Positions 1 to 6,280 of a stretch of 17,863 bases of DNA are shown one piece after another (position 1 is the stretch's first letter; each line of letters starts with the position of its first letter). A program made the translations under genes and the position numbers. This stretch comes from Clostridiales bacterium UBA3705. GTDB lineage: Bacteria; Bacillota_A; Clostridia; Oscillospirales; Oscillospiraceae. Below the pieces are notes generated by a model. It did no database searches. It was not told where the DNA came from and saw only the letters and a program-made list of their open reading frames with translations. The stretch spans positions 1-17,863 of the forward strand of contig DFIE01000183.1 of assembly GCA_002372735.1 (NCBI GenBank). The letters are read 5' to 3'.

Positions 1-793
1 CGGTGCCCTTCTGGCCGGCGGTGTCCAGGATGTTCTCCACCAGGGGGCTGCCGTCGGTGTCCTTGTAGGCCAGGATGTCCCGGGTGATTTCGATGAGGTA
101 GCTGTCCAGCTCGGTCTTGTTCCACCGGGTGAAGATCTCGTGCATCTCGTCGTCAGACAGGCCCAGCAGGTCCCGCATCAGCTGGTAGGCCTCGCAGATC
201 AGCTGCATATCGCCGTACTCAATGCCGTTGTGGACCATCTTGACAAAGTGGCCGGCGCCGTTTTCGCCCACCCAGTCACAGCAGGGAGCGCCGTCCTCCA
301 CATGGGCGCAGATGGCCTGGAAGATGGGCTTGACGCAGGGCCAGGCAGCGGGGCTGCCGCCGGGCATCATGCTGGGGCCCTTGAGCGCGCCCTCCTCGCC
401 GCCGGACACGCCGGTGCCCACGTAGAGCTTGCCCTGGGATTCCACATACTGGGTTCTGCGGATGGTATCGGGGAAGTGGGAGTTGCCGCCGTCAATGAGG
501 ATGTCGCCGTCCTCCAGCAGGGGCAGCAGCTGCTCGATCATAGAGTCTACGGCCTGGCCGGCCTTGACCATCATAAAGACCTTGCGGGGCTTGGCCAGGT
601 TTGCCACCAGCTCCTCCAGGGAGTGGCAGCCGATGATGTGCTTGCCGGCAGCCCGGCCGTTGACGAAGTTGTCCACCTTGGCGGTGGTGCGGTTGTATAC
701 CGCCACGGTGAAGCCCTTGGACTCCATGTTCATGACCAGGTTTTCACCCATGACGGCCAGGCCGATGAGGCCGATATCAGCTTTTTGTTTCAT
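1..793 (-). CDS. gnd: 6-phosphogluconate dehydrogenase (decarboxylating), C-terminal part beyond window
   Basis: Cytoplasmic enzyme that oxidises and decarboxylates 6-phosphogluconate to ribulose 5-phosphate with reduction of NAD(P)+. The visible 264 residues start MKQKADIGLIGLAVMGENL, the GxAxMG dinucleotide-binding loop of the family. They continue through the substrate-binding signature GVSGGEEGALKGPSMMPGG and the catalytic block GHFVKMVHNGIEYGDMQ with its Lys and His. The family is usually about 470 residues, so a little over half is present; the rest lies left of the window. The ATG at 793 is chosen because an AAGGAG sits about 10 nt upstream and the N-terminus matches the family. It is the last visible gene of a leftward group after the SDR and KDG kinase, 45 nt behind the kinase stop. 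No frameshift is seen. The identification is secure; which pathway it serves here is inferred. Confidence 0.94.
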   Translation of the reverse strand, partial: MKQKADIGLIGLAVMGENLVMNMESKGFTVAVYNRTTAKVDNFVNGRAAGKHIIGCHSLEELVANLAKPRKVFMMVKAGQAVDSMIEQLLPLLEDGDILIDGGNSHFPDTIRRTQYVESQGKLYVGTGVSGGEEGALKGPSMMPGGSPAAWPCVKPIFQAICAHVEDGAPCCDWVGENGAGHFVKMVHNGIEYGDMQLICEAYQLMRDLLGLSDDEMHEIFTRWNKTELDSYLIEITRDILAYKDTDGSPLVENILDTAGQKGT

Positions 794-838
794 TCCATGA
801 TGCTCCTTCACTCTGCAATTTCAATTTGAACGATCGCT

Positions 839-1900
839 TCAGCGCTGCACTCTGGCATTGCCCTTGTAGATGTCCCAGACCTGCTTTTCGTCGGCAGGCT
901 CGGCGAAGTCGTTGAGACTGGAGGCCGCCAGCACGCCGCTGGCCCAGCCGAACTGCAGCCACTTTTCGGGGGCCCAGTCCTTCAGCACACCGTAGAGCAG
1001 GCCGCCGGAGAAGCCGTCGCCGCCGCCGATGCGGTCCATGACCTGGATGGGACGGGGCTCTTCCACATACCACTGACCGTCAGCCCACAGGATGGCGCCC
1101 CAGAGATGCTCGTTGGCGGAGATCACCTGGCGCAGGGTGGTGGCGTAGGCCCGGGCGTTGGGATACTTGGCGCGGACCTGGTCGATCATCACCTTGAAGC
1201 GCTCGATCTTGGAGGAGAGCTCCTTGCCGCCGGCCTCGGGGCCCTGGAAGCCCAGGCAGAGCTGGAAGTCCTCTTCATTGCCCACCAGGATATCCGCCAC
1301 AGAGGCAATTTCGTGGAAGGCCTTGGACAGCGCTTCCTCGCGGCCCTTCCAGAAGGAGGCACGATAGTTCAGGTCAAAGCTCACCAGGGTGCCGTAGCGC
1401 TTGGCCGCCTTGGCCAGCTCCAGGCAGGTGCGGGTGGTGTCCTCGCTCATGGCGGCAATCAGGCCGGACAGATGCAGGATGCCCACGCCCTCGGCGCCGA
1501 AGATCCGGTCAATGTCAAAGTCCTCGGGGGCCAGGGTGCGGCCCACCTCGCCGGCGCGGTCGTTCCAGACCCGGGGCGCCCGCAGGCCGAAGCCGGAGTC
1601 TGCAATGTTGAACTGGTGCCGATAGCCCCAGGGGCCGTCCTGGGCAACCTCTTTGCCCTCGTAGCGGATGTTCCGGGCACGGAGCTGACGCTTGATCAGA
1701 TCCGCCATGGGAGAGCCCTCCACAAACTTGGTGAGCACCAGGCACTCCCGGCCCAGAGAGGAGGCAATGTTCAGCACGTTGCTCTCGGCAGAGGTGGCCT
1801 GGAGATAAAACAGATTGCTGTTCTGCACCGCCATGCGATGCTCCGGCGTGATGCGCAGGCCCATGCTGGTCACGCAGGCAATGGCATACTTCTTGCTCAT
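839..1900 (-). CDS. kdgK: PfkB-family sugar kinase, probable 2-keto-3-deoxygluconate kinase
   Basis: Probable ATP-dependent kinase that phosphorylates 2-keto-3-deoxy-D-gluconate to KDPG, feeding an aldolase that makes pyruvate and glyceraldehyde 3-phosphate. The 353-aa product has the PfkB C-terminal signature DRIGGGDGFSGG (289-300), with Asp295 as the expected catalytic base, the FDLNYRASFW block (175-184) typical of KDG kinases, and GNEEDF (207-212). The start at 1900 (MSKKYAIACV) is preferred over upstream ATGs at 1906 and 1918 because AAGGAG lies 7 nt before it, too close to or beyond the others. It sits downstream of the SDR gene but is separated from it by 229 nt holding two palindromic elements, so it could also have its own promoter. 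An AT-rich TATAGAAT-like stretch lies about 35 nt upstream of the start. Other PfkB specificities (fructokinase, 5-dehydro-2-deoxygluconokinase) cannot be excluded, but motif and neighbours favour KDG kinase. Confidence 0.84.
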   Translation of the reverse strand: MSKKYAIACVTSMGLRITPEHRMAVQNSNLFYLQATSAESNVLNIASSLGRECLVLTKFVEGSPMADLIKRQLRARNIRYEGKEVAQDGPWGYRHQFNIADSGFGLRAPRVWNDRAGEVGRTLAPEDFDIDRIFGAEGVGILHLSGLIAAMSEDTTRTCLELAKAAKRYGTLVSFDLNYRASFWKGREEALSKAFHEIASVADILVGNEEDFQLCLGFQGPEAGGKELSSKIERFKVMIDQVRAKYPNARAYATTLRQVISANEHLWGAILWADGQWYVEEPRPIQVMDRIGGGDGFSGGLLYGVLKDWAPEKWLQFGWASGVLAASSLNDFAEPADEKQVWDIYKGNARVQR

Positions 1901-1948
1901 AATCATACTCCTTATCAAATGGAAAAGTATCTATTCTATATAGTCGCC

Positions 1949-2028
1949 CGTAGGGGCCGATGCCTACATCGGCCCTGCCTGCCGATTTTGTCGTGATACA
2001 AGGGCGGATGTGGGCATCCGCCCCTACG
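1949..2028. repeat. 80-bp MITE-like palindromic element with two hairpins
   Basis: The ends are exact inverted repeats, CGTAGGGGC (1949-1957) and GCCCCTACG (2020-2028). Inside lie two perfect 9-bp hairpins with 4-nt loops: GGGCCGATG/CATCGGCCC (1954-1975) and GGGCGGATG/CATCCGCCC (2002-2023). It contains no protein-coding potential. This design fits small dispersed palindromic repeats of clostridial genomes. It sits between the SDR stop and the KDG kinase start, so in RNA it would form two stable stems in the intercistronic leader. Copy number cannot be judged from this window. Confidence 0.7.
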
Positions 2029-2053
2029 AGGGAGGGGGTGACTGAATCGTTAC

Positions 2054-2111
2054 ACGGAAAATTGATGTGTCGCTGCGCGACGGTGGAATTCATGCATGTT
2101 CAATTTTCCGT
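2054..2111. repeat. 58-bp inverted-repeat element, second palindromic unit
   Basis: Perfect 12-bp terminal inverted repeats, ACGGAAAATTGA (2054-2065) and TCAATTTTCCGT (2100-2111), enclose a small internal hairpin, GTCGC-tgc-GCGAC (2069-2081), plus GAATTC and ATGCAT palindromes. It begins 26 bp after the first palindromic element and 18 bp beyond the SDR stop codon. There is no T-run after the stem in the leftward direction, so it is not a classical intrinsic terminator. A transcript-stabilising or attenuating role is possible. Confidence 0.6.
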
Positions 2112-2129
2112 TTCGATTCTCAATTGTTT

Positions 2130-2984
2130 TTACACGCCGGAATAGGCGGAGAAGCCGCCGTCAATGGGAAGGGTCACGCCGGTGATGAAGGAAGCGGCCT
2201 CGTTGTTCAGCAGGAACAGCACCGCGCCGGTGAGCTCCTTCTCGGAATCGCCGAAGCGGCCCATGGGAGTGGCGGCCAGGATCTTGCCGGTGCGGGCAGT
2301 GGGAGTGCCGTCCTCGTTCCAGAGCAGCTTGGCGTTCTGCTGGGTGGAGAAGAAGCCGGGGGCAATGGCGTTGACCCGGATGCCCACCTTGGAGAAGTGC
2401 ACTGCCAGCCACTGGGTGAAGTTGGAGATGGCAGCCTTGGCCCCGGAGTAGGCGGGGATCTTGGTGAGCGGGGTGTAGGCGTTCATGGAGCTGATGTTGA
2501 GAATGTTGCAGCCCTCGCGGCCCACCATCTGCCGGGCAAAGGCCTGGGTGGGGATCAGGGTGCCGATGAAGTTCAGGTTGAAGACGAACTCCACGCCGGA
2601 CTTGTCCAGGTCAAAGAAGGACTTGGTCTCGCCGTCGATGTCGCCCACCTCAAAATACTCCTTGTCGGTGGTGGCACGGGGGTTGTTGCCGCCGGCGCCG
2701 TTGAGCAGGATGTCGCAGGGGCCCAGATCCGCCAGAACCTGGTCTGCCACGGCATAGCAGACGTCCTTGTCCAGCACGTTGCAGCTGTAGGCCTTGGCGC
2801 AGCCGCCCTCGGCCACGATTTCCTCGGCGAAGCGGTTGGCCGCCTCGTAGTTCAGGTCCAGCAGGGCCACCTTGGCGCCCGCCCGGGCCAGATCCTTGGC
2901 AAAGGCGGAGCAGAGCACGCCGCCTGCGCCGGTGACTACGGCCACCTTGCCGGTCAGATTGGTGTTGAGTACGTTCTGTTTCAT
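2130..2984 (-). CDS. SDR-family oxidoreductase, D-mannonate oxidoreductase (fructuronate reductase)-like
   Basis: Probable cytoplasmic NAD(P)-dependent reductase interconverting a keto sugar acid and its hydroxy acid; by resemblance, fructuronate and mannonate. The 284-aa product is a classical short-chain dehydrogenase: cofactor loop VVTGAGGVLCSAFA (16-29), NGAGG (95-99) in the NNAG position, catalytic Ser in NISSMNAY (163-170), and Tyr179-xxx-Lys183 in PAYSGAKAA. The insertion around 103-135 and the WNEDGTPTARTGKIL stretch (222-236) are what I associate with the Bacillus YjmF/UxuB-type SDRs. The start at 2984 is chosen because AGGAGA lies 8 nt upstream; the in-frame ATG at 2993 overlaps that site. 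It heads the leftward SDR, kinase, 6PGDH series and faces the AraC regulator across 126 nt. The exact substrate is uncertain; gluconate 5-dehydrogenase is an alternative. Confidence 0.85.
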   Translation of the reverse strand: MKQNVLNTNLTGKVAVVTGAGGVLCSAFAKDLARAGAKVALLDLNYEAANRFAEEIVAEGGCAKAYSCNVLDKDVCYAVADQVLADLGPCDILLNGAGGNNPRATTDKEYFEVGDIDGETKSFFDLDKSGVEFVFNLNFIGTLIPTQAFARQMVGREGCNILNISSMNAYTPLTKIPAYSGAKAAISNFTQWLAVHFSKVGIRVNAIAPGFFSTQQNAKLLWNEDGTPTARTGKILAATPMGRFGDSEKELTGAVLFLLNNEAASFITGVTLPIDGGFSAYSGV

Positions 2985-3020
2985 GGTGCGCATCTCCTGT
3001 TTTTTAGATTTTCTGATTGC

Positions 3021-3049
3021 ATCATACCCGAAAATTTTGGCCGTTTCGA
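3021..3049 (-). promoter_or_regulatory. Possible sigma-A promoter for the SDR operon
   Basis: Read leftwards, TATGAT (3021-3026) is a good -10 and TCGAAA (3044-3049) a partial -35 with a 17-nt spacer. It lies about 37 nt before the SDR start, in an AT-rich segment unlike the surrounding genes. The -35 match is only moderate, which suits an activator-dependent promoter. Confidence 0.42.
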
Positions 3050-3061
3050 TTGCTTTTTTTG

Positions 3062-3083
3062 TTGCAAACATTGCAAAACTTGC
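3062..3083. promoter_or_regulatory. Candidate regulator site: TTGC repeated every 9 bp
   Basis: TTGCAA (3062), TTGCAA (3071) and TTGC (3080) recur at exactly 9-bp spacing, with more TTGC tetramers at 3017, 3050 and 3093. The phased copies overlap the -35 region of the araC-family gene and lie upstream of the divergent SDR promoter. That is where an AraC-type regulator would autoregulate and activate its neighbour. Binding is inferred only. Confidence 0.38.
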
Positions 3084-3089
3084 TATAAT
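3062..3089 (+). promoter_or_regulatory. Extended -10 promoter of the AraC-family gene
   Basis: TTGCAA (3062-3067) as -35, a 16-nt spacer and a perfect TATAAT (3084-3089) preceded by TGC give an extended -10 promoter. It is followed by AGGAGGTG (3097-3104) and the GTG start at 3111, so the leader is very short. Confidence 0.7.
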
Positions 3090-3110
3090 CAATTGCAGGA
3101 GGTGAGGCCC

Positions 3111-4031
3111 GTGAAGCAGCGTTCCTCTGTGTTTCACACAAGACAATATATGCTCTCCAGAGACTACGAGCTGTATTACTACAGCGACGTGAATTTCCGC
3201 AGCGTGGGCAGCCACAGCCATGACTATTACGAGCTGTACTTCTTTGTGGAGGGGGCGGTGGAGATGGAGCTGGCCGGCACCCGCCACCGGCTGTCCATCG
3301 GGGACGTGGTCCTGGTGCCCCCGGGGCTGTCCCACCGGCTGTGGCTGCTGGACGGGTCGGTGCCCTACCGGCGGTTTGTGTTCTGGCTCAGCCGGGAGTA
3401 CCGGGCGGCGCTGTTTGACCGGGCGGAGGAGTACCGCTATCTGTTCCGCCCGGCGGAGGAGGCAGGGCAGTATGTGCTCCACTTTGACATCATCACCTTT
3501 AACACCCTGCGCAGCAAGCTCTTTGCCCTGCTGGACGAGATCCACTCCGACCGCTTTGGCAAGCAGGAGCAGATGCTGCTGGGGATTTCGGACCTGATGC
3601 TCCATCTGAGCCGGCTGGTGTACAGCCAGCAGAACCCCGCCCCCGGGACGGAGCGGGTCTCCCGGTACGAGGCCATCACCGGCTACATTGACACCCACCT
3701 GGCCCAGGAGCTGACCCTGGAGTCTATTGCCCAGGCCTTTTACCTGAGCAAGTATTACATTGCCCACCTGTTTCAGCAGAACACGGGGCTCAGCGTCCAC
3801 CAGTATATCACCAAGCAGCGGCTGGCCGCCTGCTGCCGGTCCATCCAGGCCGGCACCGCCATCAGCCAGGCCTACGCGGCCTGGGGCTTCCGGGATTATT
3901 CCAGCTTTTACCGGGCCTTTCAGCGGCAGTACGGCATGTCCCCCTCCGCCTACCGGGAGCTGCACCTGCAGGCGGCCGCCCCGGCCGAGCCGGACAGGCA
4001 GGGCGGCACACCCCAGCCGGCGGCAGATTGA
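3111..4031 (+). CDS. AraC-family transcriptional regulator
   Basis: DNA-binding regulator of 306 aa, probably controlling the divergent sugar-acid operon. The N-terminal half is a cupin-type sensor domain: SHSHDYYELYFFVEG (34-48), then GDVVLVPPGLSHRL (64-77). The C-terminal half carries the two helix-turn-helix units of the family: LTLESIAQAFYLSKYYIAHLFQ (201-222) and ISQAYAAWGFRDYSSFYRAFQ (251-271), closed by YGMSPSAYR (274-282). The GTG start is chosen because AGGAGGTG lies 8 nt upstream, just after an extended -10 promoter. Upstream in-frame codons read through sequence antisense to the SDR gene and are rejected. The tail after residue 285 is Pro/Ala-rich. The ligand is unknown; a sugar acid is the natural guess. 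It stops 79 nt before the promoter of the secretion operon, so readthrough into that operon is possible; no clear terminator is seen between them. Confidence 0.93.
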   Translation: MKQRSSVFHTRQYMLSRDYELYYYSDVNFRSVGSHSHDYYELYFFVEGAVEMELAGTRHRLSIGDVVLVPPGLSHRLWLLDGSVPYRRFVFWLSREYRAALFDRAEEYRYLFRPAEEAGQYVLHFDIITFNTLRSKLFALLDEIHSDRFGKQEQMLLGISDLMLHLSRLVYSQQNPAPGTERVSRYEAITGYIDTHLAQELTLESIAQAFYLSKYYIAHLFQQNTGLSVHQYITKQRLAACCRSIQAGTAISQAYAAWGFRDYSSFYRAFQRQYGMSPSAYRELHLQAAAPAEPDRQGGTPQPAAD

Positions 4032-4110
4032 AATGTAAAAGGCAGCTGCAAAACAGCCTGGCCGCCTTGAAAATTCCGTACAATGTGGCACTGCGCAGGC
4101 AAAAGTGCAG

Positions 4111-4139
4111 TTGACATTTCCTGCGGCAACGTGTAAAAT
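4111..4139 (+). promoter_or_regulatory. Strong sigma-A promoter of the type VII-like operon
   Basis: Consensus -35 TTGACA (4111-4116), a 17-nt spacer and -10 TAAAAT (4134-4139, one mismatch). Transcription would start near 4146 and leave a leader of about 75 nt. A short inverted repeat, GCACT (4088-4092) with AGTGC (4104-4108), lies just upstream of the -35 box and could be an operator. All twelve following genes are co-oriented with short gaps and no internal terminator was noticed, so this may drive the whole locus. Confidence 0.8.
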
Positions 4140-4174
4140 TATGGTATCTGGATGAATCAATTTCCAAATCCACC

Positions 4175-4219
4175 GGGAAGGAGAGAAAGGGTGCGCTGAC
4201 GCCTTTTTCAACGTGCGCT
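4175..4219 (+). promoter_or_regulatory. Leader with displaced ribosome binding site and 7-bp direct repeats
   Basis: The only strong Shine-Dalgarno (GGGAAGGAG, 4175-4183) lies 36 nt before the ATG of the next gene. GTGCGCT occurs at 4191-4197 and again at 4213-4219, directly before the ATG. The first copy starts a two-codon mini-ORF, GTG CGC TGA (4191-4199), which is what the Shine-Dalgarno is properly spaced for. Removing the 22 bp between the repeats would put AAAGG 7-8 nt before the ATG. Confidence 0.4.
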
Positions 4220-4822
4220 ATGTCATGGTACAACCCCACTCCGGATGAGGCAACCGATGCCTATACCGCCAACAAAAACAAATACGCAGACGCGGCCTCC
4301 CAGCTCCGGGCCTCTCAGCGGCAGGAGGACAACTACCGCGCCGCGCAGCGCAGCGCTGTGGCCCAGCAGGCCAATCTGGCCAGCCAGAAGCTGAACTTTG
4401 AAAAGCGGCTGGAGGGCATCCAAAAGATTGTAAAAATGCTGGAGGGCAGCGGGGGCTGGTTTTCCACCAACGTGCCCGAGGCCATCGCCGACGGCACCCG
4501 CACCCTGCGGAAGCTGGACGACAGCTACCGCAAGAGCATCCGCTGCGACACCCCCGCCACCAGCCTGGAGGCCGCCCTGGGCGTGCCCACTGTGGAGGGC
4601 GACCCCAGGTCCGCCGCCGCATTGCAGAGCTACAAAAACGAGGCCGTCCGGCTGGAGCAGAGCATCCAGCAGATCAACAGTCAGCTGGCCTCCCTGGCCG
4701 CCCAGATTGCCACCCTGGCCAAAAACATCCAGGCCTGCGACGCGGCCCAGTCCGCCCTGCGGCGGGTGATGAACGGCGCGTCCTACGAGATGAACCACTA
4801 CAAGCCCTATATGGGCGGCTGA
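4220..4822 (+). CDS. Unrecognised 200-aa helical protein, first gene of the type VII-like operon
   Basis: I do not recognise the family. The product begins MSWYNPTPDEATDAYTANKN and is hydrophilic, lacking a signal peptide or membrane segment. Two long helical stretches, about 12-75 and 131-185, are rich in Ala, Gln, Lys and Glu and look like coiled coil. They are separated by a middle with GSGGWFSTN (77-85) and a Pro/Gly-containing stretch. This resembles an elongated helical hairpin, the shape common to type VII substrates and their partners, but at twice WXG100 length and without a clear WxG turn. The ATG at 4220 is the only start codon in frame; the good ribosome site is oddly far upstream. 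Position just before a putative effector suggests a partner or targeting role; this is inference. Confidence 0.82.
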   Translation: MSWYNPTPDEATDAYTANKNKYADAASQLRASQRQEDNYRAAQRSAVAQQANLASQKLNFEKRLEGIQKIVKMLEGSGGWFSTNVPEAIADGTRTLRKLDDSYRKSIRCDTPATSLEAALGVPTVEGDPRSAAALQSYKNEAVRLEQSIQQINSQLASLAAQIATLAKNIQACDAAQSALRRVMNGASYEMNHYKPYMGG

Positions 4823-4834
4823 CAGCCCCCAGGC

Positions 4835-4894
4835 AAAAGGAGACCCCCGCCTATGCACATTATTTTATAAAGGAGACGGCAGCCTATGCACATT
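4835..4894 (+). repeat. Tandem duplication of ribosome site plus start codon (33-bp period)
   Basis: Segments 4835-4861 and 4868-4894 match at 23 of 27 positions. Each contains AAAGGAGAC followed by GCCTATGCACATT, so ribosome site, spacer and the first codons (Met-His-Ile) are duplicated. The first copy opens a five-codon ORF (MHIIL, 4853-4870) whose TAA overlaps the Shine-Dalgarno of the second copy. The second copy starts the 459-aa gene. The layout suggests translational coupling or reinitiation. Confidence 0.75.
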
Positions 4895-6265
4895 GAACTC
4901 AACGCCGGCGGCCTCAGCGGCGGACTCGCCATTCTGGAGCTGCAGCATAACCTGAACAGTTTTGTCTCCGACACGGAAAAAATCATTTCCAGCTTCCAGG
5001 CGGTGACCAAGGCCACCGCCAGTCTCAGCGGCGGCGTGGGCGATCTGGGCGACGCCTTTGACTACATCAGCGACCGCATCGCCACCGAGACCGCCCGGAA
5101 GGAGGCCGCCGTACAGGTAGCCCAAAAGACCAACGACTTTTTGGACCTGGCCATCCGGGTGGACCAGCAGGTGGCCGCCCAGGTGCGGCAAAACAAAGAG
5201 TCCTTCTATCAGATGCACCCCTGGCTGCGGCCCACGCCCCCGCCCACCGACGACCGCAGCCACCTGGAAAAGGCCTGGGATTGGCTCTGCGACCGGGGCG
5301 AGGACTTCGCCGAGGGCGTGGAGGCCGCCTGGAACTGGACCAAGGACACCCTGAAAAAGGGCTGGGACGGCCTGGTCAAATTCTACGAGGAACACAAAAA
5401 GATCATCGACACCATCCTGGTGGTGGCAGGCGCCGTGCTGGCCATTGCCGCGGTGGTGGCCTCCGGCGGAGGGGCGCTGATCTTCCTGCTGGGCTCTTTG
5501 GGCCTGTCTGCGGGGGCTGCCGCCGCAATCAGCGGGGCGGTGGCGGTGGTGGCCGTGGTCTCCACGGTGGCCGCCACCACCTTGAACGTCGTTGACATCT
5601 GGTGTGAGATCGACGACCCCACCTTCCAGGCCTGGAAGAAGGGGCTGAACATTGTGAGCACCGTGTCCAACCTGGCCTACTCCGTGGGCAGCCTGTACAA
5701 CTCCTTCCACCATATCACCCCCCAGCAGGCCAAGATTGCCATGCACAACATCACCACCGGCTCCGGCGGCGACTTTGTAAACGGCACCCACATCTCCTTC
5801 CTGTCGGACTACCAGCCCGGGGCGGACAGCGCCATCGACCGGAACCTGCTGAACGACCAGTCCACCAACCATTTCTACAACTACAAGAATCCATACGGCG
5901 GCGAGATCACCGTCTCGGCGGACCCGGTCACCGCAAACGGCGTGGCCTCCCTGAACATCGACCCCAACCAGCAGTACATTGTCCTGAGCGGCACCCACGG
6001 CGGCACCGCGGGCCAGCTCTCTTTTATGGGGCCTCCCCCCGGCTATGACTTCTATCTGGAGGACTTGGCCTCCTTCCAGAACTACTCCAACGTCCAGGTG
6101 GTCAACATCCAGAACGTGATAACCGGTCTGGATGCCAGCGGCATGGCCACGGGCTACAACATGCCCGCCATGAACGAGATCTTCAAGAGCGGCAAAAACG
6201 TGATTTGCGCCTGGTGCTTCAGCGAGCGGAGCTTTGTGATCAAGGACATTTTCAAACTGCTGTAA
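4886..6265 (+). CDS. Putative type VII effector: helical N-terminus, hydrophobic middle, HGG/Cys C-terminal domain
   Basis: A 459-aa protein with the three-part layout of type VII polymorphic effectors. Residues 1-110 are helical and soluble (LNAGGLSGGLAILELQHNLN onward), comparable in place to an LXG-like targeting domain. Residues 128-172 hold repeated Trp-rich amphipathic motifs (WDWLCDRGED, WNWTKDTLKKGW). Residues 173-232 are very hydrophobic and Gly/Ala-rich, with two or three possible membrane segments. The C-terminal 170 residues contain YIVLSGTHGG (364-373) and NVICAWCFSERS (438-449). A strand ending in His-Gly followed by a strand ending in Cys resembles the dyad of caspase-like clan CD peptidases, or the HGG-containing putative adhesin Stv domain; His371 and Cys444 would be the pair. 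No signal peptide is present. AAAGGAG sits 10 nt before the ATG, within a duplicated initiation region. Function is inferred, not proven. Confidence 0.8.
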   Translation: MHIELNAGGLSGGLAILELQHNLNSFVSDTEKIISSFQAVTKATASLSGGVGDLGDAFDYISDRIATETARKEAAVQVAQKTNDFLDLAIRVDQQVAAQVRQNKESFYQMHPWLRPTPPPTDDRSHLEKAWDWLCDRGEDFAEGVEAAWNWTKDTLKKGWDGLVKFYEEHKKIIDTILVVAGAVLAIAAVVASGGGALIFLLGSLGLSAGAAAAISGAVAVVAVVSTVAATTLNVVDIWCEIDDPTFQAWKKGLNIVSTVSNLAYSVGSLYNSFHHITPQQAKIAMHNITTGSGGDFVNGTHISFLSDYQPGADSAIDRNLLNDQSTNHFYNYKNPYGGEITVSADPVTANGVASLNIDPNQQYIVLSGTHGGTAGQLSFMGPPPGYDFYLEDLASFQNYSNVQVVNIQNVITGLDASGMATGYNMPAMNEIFKSGKNVICAWCFSERSFVIKDIFKLL

Positions 6266-6280
6266 CAGGAGGACAACGCG

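Noticed and set aside
2054..2111. Intrinsic terminator for the SDR gene
   Set aside because: The stem is long but has no following T-run in the direction of transcription, and an inner hairpin suggests a repeat element instead.
1949..2111. CRISPR array or insertion-sequence remnant
   Set aside because: The repeats are inverted, differ from each other, and have no regular spacers and no transposase fragment.
2067..3110. Upstream extension of the AraC-family frame
   Set aside because: The extension is antisense to the SDR gene; promoter, ribosome site and cupin-domain start all place the real start at the GTG at 3111.
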